A stretch of 64,000 bases of DNA from Pseudomonadota bacterium. GTDB taxonomy: Bacteria > Chloroflexota > UBA5177 > JAJPKF01. The position numbers were made by a program, and so were the translations under genes. Below are positions 59,325-64,000 of the stretch, in pieces; position 1 is the stretch's first letter; each line of letters opens with the position of its first letter. The notes beneath the pieces are model-generated. The model was not told the origin of the DNA and ran no database searches. It saw nothing but the letters and a program-made list of their open reading frames with translations. The stretch lies in NCBI GenBank assembly GCA_021323865.1, contig JAJPKF010000010.1, forward strand, positions 17,842-81,841. Direction: 5' to 3'.

Positions 59325-61574
59325 GTGACGGATCAACGGAGGCCGCCGGCCGATCGCTTCGTCCAGGTCGTTCCCCTGACGCGGCTGGGTCCCGCCGGGT
59401 CGGCATATACCTACCGAATCCCCGATGACCTTCGAGGCCGGTTGACGATCGGTCAGCTCGTCCGGGTACCATTCCAGAGCCGGACGCTGGCCGGATTGGT
59501 GGTCGACGTCGCGGCAGACACCAGCCTGGATCGCGTCCGCGATGTCGCCGGGCTGGCGGAGGAGGACCTGGGCCTCCAGCCGCATCAGCTGGAGCTGGGC
59601 CGCTGGATTGCAGCTCACTATGCCGCGCCGCTGTCCGACGTGCTCGCGGCCATGATTCCTCCTCGCCTCCGGGCCCGCGTCGCCAAGCCGGTTGCGGCTC
59701 GTGCGGGCGGCACGGGTACGGATCTGCTGTCCCTATCCGACGAGGGCCGTGCGGCCCTGCAGAACGGCGGCATTCGGCGGGCTCCGGTTCGTCTTGCCGT
59801 TCTGGAATACCTGAGTCGATCCGGCCCGTCGCCGGAGACGGCCGTGGTGGCGGCCCTGGGGCGGGGGCGCGAACAGATCCGGGCGCTGCTGGACGCGGGC
59901 TTGCTTCGCCGAGAAGAGGCTGCCGGACTGGCTCGGGCCAGCGCTACCCTGGCCCCGCAGCTTTCTCAGGCGCAGCAGGAGGCGGTCGCCGCCGTCCGTG
60001 CGCGCCCGGGTTCGACCGTGTTCCTGCTGCACGGCGTCACCGGCAGCGGGAAGACCGAGGTCTACATGGCCATCATCGCGGATTGCCTGGCGCGGGGCGA
60101 AGGCGCCATCGTCATGGTGCCGGAGATCGCCCTCACGCCTCAGGCGGTCAAGCGATTCTCGGATCGGTTTCCGGGCCTCGTCGCCGTGCTTCATTCCTCC
60201 CTTTCGGAGGCCGACCGACAGGCCGAGTGGCAGAGCCTGAGGAGTGGGGAGAAGCAGATCGCGGTCGGTCCCCGGTCGGCGCTCTTCGCCCCACTGCCAA
60301 GGCCCGGAGTGGTGGTGGTGGATGAGGAGCACGATCCCTCCTACAAGCAGGGCGAGTCGCCGCGATACCACGCCCGCGACGCGGCCGTGCGGCTTGGCTC
60401 CATCCTCAACATTCCCGTGATCCTGGGGAGCGCCACTCCCGACGTTTCCACCTACTACCAGGCCCGGCGTGGTGGGTACGTCCTGCTCGAGCTACCGGAC
60501 CGGCCGGTCTGGCCCCATTCCGGTCAGGTCCAGTCGGGGGAAGACGGCATCCGCTCCATGCCCCCCGTGGAGATCGTCGACCTGAGACAGGAGCTGAAGG
60601 CGGGCAATCGGAGCATCTTCAGCCGCGCCCTGCTGGACGCACTGCACGAGGTCTTCCGATCCCGTCACCAGGCCCTGCTCTTCCTCAACCGTCGCGGCTC
60701 CGCCACCGCGGTGGTGTGCCGTGATTGCGGGTACGTCGCGACCTGCGACCGCTGCGACATCCCACTGACGTACCATTCCTCCCGCGACCGTCTCATCTGC
60801 CACCGCTGCGATCGCCGGCTCTCACCTCCCGACTCCTGTCCTGCCTGCCACGGCACCCGAATCCGCTACCTGGGCGCCGGCACCCAGCGGGTTGTTGAGG
60901 AGGTGGAGCGGCTGATCCCGACGGCCCGGGTGCTGCGTTGGGATCGAGACGTGACCGGACGACGTGGGGCCCACGAGCGCATCGCCGCGACCTTCGACCG
61001 GCATGACGCCGACATCTTGGTGGGCACGCAGATGATCACCAAGGGGCTTGACTTCCCGCTCGTCACGCTCGTGGGCGTGGTGCTCGCCGACGTCGGCCTG
61101 CATCTGCCCGACTTTCGAGCCGGCGAGCGCACCTTTCAGCTCATTACCCAGGTCGCCGGTCGCGCCGGCAGGTCGCATCTCGCCAGCCGCGTCATCGTGC
61201 AGGCCTACACGCCGCATCACTACGCGCTGCAGGCGGCCATGAACCATGACTACTGGTCCTTCTACCGCCAGGAGATGACGTTCCGCCACGAGTCCGGATA
61301 TCCCCCCTTCACTCGCATGGCCCGGATCATCCTGCGCGATCGCCGGCTCGACCGGCTCACCGAGCGAGCCCAAGATCTGGCCGCGGCGTTAACCCGGTCC
61401 ATCGCGGACCGCGGCCTCGACCTCGAGGTCATGGGCCCGGCGCCCGCCTTCGTGGCGAGAGTGAACGAGGTCCACCAGTGGCATCTCATCATCCGTGGGC
61501 TGCCCCTCGAATCGGTTCTGGACGTTGTTCCTTCCGAGGCGGCCATTGACGTCGATCCGGTCGATCTCCTGTAG
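59325..61574 (+). CDS. priA: Primosomal replication-restart helicase
   Basis: 749 residues from GTG 59325, 19 bases after the pyrG stop. Superfamily 2 helicase: GVTGSGKTEVY Walker A, DEEHD (DExH box), GSATPD, and helicase motifs TQMITKGLDFP and QVAGRAGR. Zinc-binding cysteines lie in CRDCGYVATCDRCD and CHRCDRRL...CPAC. The N-terminal 3'-DNA-binding domain is present. Reloads the replisome at stalled forks. Ends in a hairpin terminator. Confidence 0.95.
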   Translation: MTDQRRPPADRFVQVVPLTRLGPAGSAYTYRIPDDLRGRLTIGQLVRVPFQSRTLAGLVVDVAADTSLDRVRDVAGLAEEDLGLQPHQLELGRWIAAHYAAPLSDVLAAMIPPRLRARVAKPVAARAGGTGTDLLSLSDEGRAALQNGGIRRAPVRLAVLEYLSRSGPSPETAVVAALGRGREQIRALLDAGLLRREEAAGLARASATLAPQLSQAQQEAVAAVRARPGSTVFLLHGVTGSGKTEVYMAIIADCLARGEGAIVMVPEIALTPQAVKRFSDRFPGLVAVLHSSLSEADRQAEWQSLRSGEKQIAVGPRSALFAPLPRPGVVVVDEEHDPSYKQGESPRYHARDAAVRLGSILNIPVILGSATPDVSTYYQARRGGYVLLELPDRPVWPHSGQVQSGEDGIRSMPPVEIVDLRQELKAGNRSIFSRALLDALHEVFRSRHQALLFLNRRGSATAVVCRDCGYVATCDRCDIPLTYHSSRDRLICHRCDRRLSPPDSCPACHGTRIRYLGAGTQRVVEEVERLIPTARVLRWDRDVTGRRGAHERIAATFDRHDADILVGTQMITKGLDFPLVTLVGVVLADVGLHLPDFRAGERTFQLITQVAGRAGRSHLASRVIVQAYTPHHYALQAAMNHDYWSFYRQEMTFRHESGYPPFTRMARIILRDRRLDRLTERAQDLAAALTRSIADRGLDLEVMGPAPAFVARVNEVHQWHLIIRGLPLESVLDVVPSEAAIDVDPVDLL

Positions 61575-61590
61575 GACCGCAATGGTCCTA
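61572..61590 (+). terminator. Hairpin at priA stop
   Basis: TAGGACC (61572-61578) pairs perfectly with GGTCCTA (61584-61590), loop GCAAT. The first arm includes the priA stop codon. No strong U-tract follows. Confidence 0.5.
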
Positions 61591-61627
61591 ACAGCCGGCT
61601 CCGGCGGGCTTCGAGTCGGGAGGCACC

Positions 61628-62146
61628 GTGCTAGAATCCGGCGCATTTCGGCCGCGTGAGGGCCGCGCTCTCGCGCCGCCTACCCTTTCGAGGCCTGGAA
61701 ACGTGGGGCGCCGGATACGTCAAGATTCGGCCGGCGGTGTGGTCGTTGATGGAGACCGCCGTGCGCCTGCCATTCTGTTGATCAAGCCACAGGGTCGGAA
61801 TCGCTGGCAGCTTCCCAAGGGCACCATCGACGCCGGTGAGGGAGCGGCCGAAGCGGCCGTTCGCGAGGTCCGTGAAGAAGGAGGCGTCGATGCGACCGTC
61901 ATTGCCCCGCTGGCGCCGATCACGTTCTTCTATCAAATGCACGGCCGGCGTTTTCTGAAGCAGGTCGAGTTCTTCCTCATGCAGTACCGCTCGGGCTCCC
62001 CGACCGAACATGACAGTGAGGTCGACGATGCGCAGTGGTATCCACTTCCCGAAGCGCTCGAGCGTCTGACATTCGAATCGGAGCGCGAGGTGGTTCGCGA
62101 AGCGATGGCGCGGCTTGCCGGAGCACCGGCGCCCGTGGCCTCCTAG
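61628..62146 (+). CDS. Nudix hydrolase
   Basis: 172 residues from GTG 61628 (GGGAGG seven bases upstream); GTG 61703 would drop 25 residues but has a weaker site. The Nudix box is intact from GTIDAGEGAAEAAVREV to EEGGVDA, with catalytic Glu pair. The N-terminal VDGDRRAPAILLIKPQGRNR and the WYPLPEAL segment fit Ap4A- or diphosphoinositol-type members, but substrate is not determinable. Next to a small membrane protein. Confidence 0.88.
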   Translation: MLESGAFRPREGRALAPPTLSRPGNVGRRIRQDSAGGVVVDGDRRAPAILLIKPQGRNRWQLPKGTIDAGEGAAEAAVREVREEGGVDATVIAPLAPITFFYQMHGRRFLKQVEFFLMQYRSGSPTEHDSEVDDAQWYPLPEALERLTFESEREVVREAMARLAGAPAPVAS

Positions 62147-62155
62147 CGGTCCATC

Positions 62156-62410
62156 ATGGCCATTCTTCCTCCCTACGACCCCAATCTCAAGCCCGGCGGG
62201 CCCGATCTCGACCCCACCGGTCGAGCCGCTCCCGAGCCCGACGTGCGCTACGTCACGAGCGAGGAGGCCGCGCCCGAGGACCGTCTCACTTACCTCGACC
62301 GCATGGCGCTCATGGCGGGCATCGGCTGCGCCCAGTTCCTGCGACTCATGATCATCTTCGCCGCGTTCGGGATTTTGTTCCTGGTGATCTTCCTCGTGAG
62401 CCATCTCTGA
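62156..62410 (+). CDS. Small membrane protein, unknown
   Basis: 84 residues. A Pro/Asp/Glu-rich cytoplasmic N-terminus (1-50) then one hydrophobic helix (QFLRLMIIFAAFGILFLVIFLV, about 60-81) at the C-end. ATG 62156 is nine bases after the Nudix stop. Family not recognised. Probably expressed with the Nudix gene. Confidence 0.55.
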   Translation: MAILPPYDPNLKPGGPDLDPTGRAAPEPDVRYVTSEEAAPEDRLTYLDRMALMAGIGCAQFLRLMIIFAAFGILFLVIFLVSHL

Positions 62411-62552
62411 GATGGAGATGAAGCCCGACCTCGAGCGAGCAACCCGGGCACCCTGAGCATCGAGCGCTGCTGGCCGTCACCCGACCGGCGGTAGCGGTGA
62501 AGGTGCCGTCGTAGGCCGAGGGCGTAATGCCGGAGACGCTAGAGTCGGGCCG

Positions 62553-63587
62553 TCACCCAGGTTCGCCCGCCATCTGTCGTCCGAACCGCACGTCCCTTGG
62601 CCCGCCCAGACCAACGGCGACGCAGCGAAACCGAGTCCAACACGACACACCCAGGAGCTCGCCCACGTTCCTATGCATCCTCCCGCCTTGCCACGTGCGG
62701 CCACCATTTCGGCTATAGGCGGCAAAGCCATGAACGAAGCCATGCCTTCCCGTCTGCCCTCCACCCACAACAACGCAGTCGCCTCCCCGGTGGCACGAGA
62801 TGTCCTGTGTATTGATGTTGCGGAACATGCGCCGGTACTTCCAACGCCCGCCTTCGCGGCGGCTTATGACAATACCCTCGGACGCAAGGCCGACGCAACG
62901 CAGCCGAGCCCAGCAGGACACGGAAGGGACGAACTGGGTTCCTGCTTCGAGGAGCCTCGGCCGCCAGCGTTGTCCTGCGCTCGTCGTCACCAGAACTGCT
63001 CCGCGCCCCTTGCCGTCCCCGGACGCGACGCAGGCCACCTTGCCGACGCAGGCTAAGCCCGCGAGCTGAACGATCCACCCGGGAGGCCGCTTCTCCAGCC
63101 AAGTCCGCCCACCATCGTGCGTGAACGTGACTACTGGCGGTAGCCGGCCCCGCCGTATCTCGCCAACTCCGACGCACTCGCGGCCCGATGGGCACGTGAC
63201 AGTTGCGAGGTATGCCGGTCCTGGTGGCGGCAATCGTGAGACCCATCTTCGACCCCCATTTCGAGTCGCGATGACGACGCCGCCCTCTCCCACGGCCATG
63301 CACCGCTTGTGGCCCGAGCACGAGACGCTCATTAGCTCCGAGAAGCGGGCTCCCTTGACCTTCAACAGCGGCATCGGTCGGACCTGCCACTTCATACCGC
63401 CGTCCCGGCTCACCAGAATCCCGGGCCCCCCGACCGCCACGCAGAGCCGGGAGCCCGGACAGGACACGGCGTTCAGCTCGCTCGACGGGTCCGAGGCCCA
63501 GCTTCGCACGCCGGGTGCGGACGCGGTGAGGCACAGCGCCGCCACCACCGCCGCAACTGATAAGACTTGCATCCGGCCGTTTGTCAT
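62553..63587 (-). CDS. Secreted propeller with seven Cys-pair repeats
   Basis: 344 residues, signal peptide (VAAVVAALCLTASA). Seven copies of (S/T/A)C-x5-C occur at roughly 45-residue spacing: SCPGSRLC, SCSGHKRC, TCPSGREC, ACVGKVAC, SCWARLRC, SCHRGGDC, SCWTRFRC. Between them are Asp-box-like SRDGG, TRNGG and THDGG turns. This suggests a seven-bladed propeller with one disulfide per blade, exported. Function unknown. GAGCTAGG precedes ATG 63587. Confidence 0.8.
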   Translation of the reverse strand: MTNGRMQVLSVAAVVAALCLTASAPGVRSWASDPSSELNAVSCPGSRLCVAVGGPGILVSRDGGMKWQVRPMPLLKVKGARFSELMSVSCSGHKRCMAVGEGGVVIATRNGGRRWVSRLPPPGPAYLATVTCPSGRECVGVGEIRRGRLPPVVTFTHDGGRTWLEKRPPGWIVQLAGLACVGKVACVASGDGKGRGAVLVTTSAGQRWRPRLLEAGTQFVPSVSCWARLRCVGLASEGIVISRREGGRWKYRRMFRNINTQDISCHRGGDCVVVGGGQTGRHGFVHGFAAYSRNGGRTWQGGRMHRNVGELLGVSCWTRFRCVAVGLGGPRDVRFGRQMAGEPG

Positions 63588-63812
63588 CCTAGCTCATTCC
63601 TTTCGTGTTGTAGTGCGCGGCCTTGACCCCCGACTTCGCAATCTGCCAGCAGGGATCGCGGCGGCCGTGATACTCGCACGCTGGAATGCTAGCGTTGTGC
63701 TTGACGCCTCGACCGTCGTGGGAAATGATCCTGTCGGTGTGCCAAGGCCACAGTGGAGTTTTGCCGTGCTTCGGCCAGTACTTCCGCAAGGAGTAAGCGC
63801 AGGGCCGCGTTC

Positions 63813-63923
63813 TTACCAGGGTTTTTCCAGTTGTGGTTCTTGGGCACCCTGCCCTTGCAGCTTCTCCATCTCTCGCAGGATCTGGATGATCTTCTCGACA
63901 CTGTACGGCTTCGCTGCCGCCAT
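63813..63923 (-). pseudogene. Truncated IS3-type transposase OrfA
   Basis: ATG 63923 (GGAGGTGGT upstream) to TAA: 36 residues, including SVEKIIQILREMEKLQGQG, which resembles the first helix of IS3-family OrfA. After about residue 27 the sequence departs from the family and soon stops, so the gene is broken. Orientation and spacing fit the adjacent insertion-sequence end. Confidence 0.5.
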
Positions 63924-64000
63924 ACCACCTCCAACTGGTCTTACTGAAGTTCTCAAACCACGAGACTCAAAGTGGACCAGTTTTTGGGGGGACGGACACC
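63924..64000 (-). mobile_element. Probable IS3-family end (terminal inverted repeat)
   Basis: The reverse strand from base 64000 reads GTCCGTCCCCCC, then AAAAACTGGTCCACTTTGAG, the type of end seen in many IS3-family elements, then about 40 bases to the orfA ribosome site. The other end is outside or lost. The element is at least partly decayed, given the truncated orfA. Confidence 0.5.

Noticed and set aside
63589..63789. 66-residue minus-strand frame (WPWHTDRIISHDGRG...)
   Set aside because: No ribosome site and no recognised family; it may be a decayed fragment between the propeller gene and the truncated orfA.
1..64000. CRISPR arrays, rRNA genes, replication origin
   Set aside because: I found no regularly spaced short repeats, no rRNA-like sequence and no DnaA-box cluster by reading.

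Overview
The window is a GC-rich bacterial chromosome segment with frequent GTG and TTG starts and tightly packed genes. The gene mix points to a soil-type lineage near Chloroflexota, Candidatus Dormibacterota or Actinobacteriota. Supporting genes are zwf-opcA-pgl, a PspA/PspAA pair, an S-(hydroxymethyl)mycothiol dehydrogenase-like enzyme, Flp/CpaE pilus parts, and many exported beta-propeller proteins. The phylum is my inference; no rRNA gene is present to settle it.

Layout, left to right. 1-1.1 kb: a secreted glycoside hydrolase cut by the window edge. 1.4-5.3 kb: an oxidative pentose-phosphate operon (zwf, opcA, pgl, acylphosphatase, small protein). 5.4 kb: a Flp pilin. 5.7-9.5 kb: a vWA / PP2C-like / kinase-like signalling triad resembling TerY-P triads, with a 40-codon ORF joined to both neighbours by ATGA overlaps. 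9.5-12.8 kb: a radical SAM protein, a homolog of the 16S rRNA A1408 methyltransferases (KamB/NpmA family), and an M24 pita-bread protein that has lost most metal ligands. 12.9-17.9 kb: a two-component system, a channel-like membrane protein, a lipoprotein and a beta-solenoid protein. 17.9-26.7 kb: a minus-strand block of secreted proteins (two phosphoesterases, a six-hairpin glycosidase, a sialidase-like protein). 26.7-33.6 kb: OsmC, a vWA protein, a HAD-HerA fusion, a seven-motif propeller lipoprotein and a response regulator. 33.8-41.2 kb: housekeeping and envelope genes (SDR39U1-type epimerase, MDR dehydrogenase, trpS, HxlR regulator, rmlB-rmlD, pspA-pspAA, and a shortened VOC protein). 41.3-47.7 kb: a PAP2 membrane enzyme, a prolyl oligopeptidase, a PilB-N-domain/coiled-coil protein, a CpaE-like protein and a degenerate ImmA/IrrE-like protein.

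47.9-55.0 kb is the most unusual region. Three copies of the 3' portion of a tRNA-Lys(TTT) gene, none with a 5' half, bound two cargo segments: nitrilase + 2-dehydropantoate 2-reductase, and two SnoaL-like proteins + a cyclase/NB-ARC regulator. Near the copies lie paired direct repeats (GTACTGC on the left, GTACAGC on the right) spaced about one helical turn, as expected of arm-type integrase sites, but no integrase is visible. I read this as a tandem array of small, tRNA-bounded, integrase-less cassettes.

55.1-62.4 kb returns to chromosomal genes: an AI-2E family permease, an MBL-fold protein with a permuted metal motif, pyrG, priA, a Nudix hydrolase and a small membrane protein. The right end holds a secreted propeller with seven cysteine-pair repeats, then a truncated IS3-type orfA next to an insertion-sequence end.
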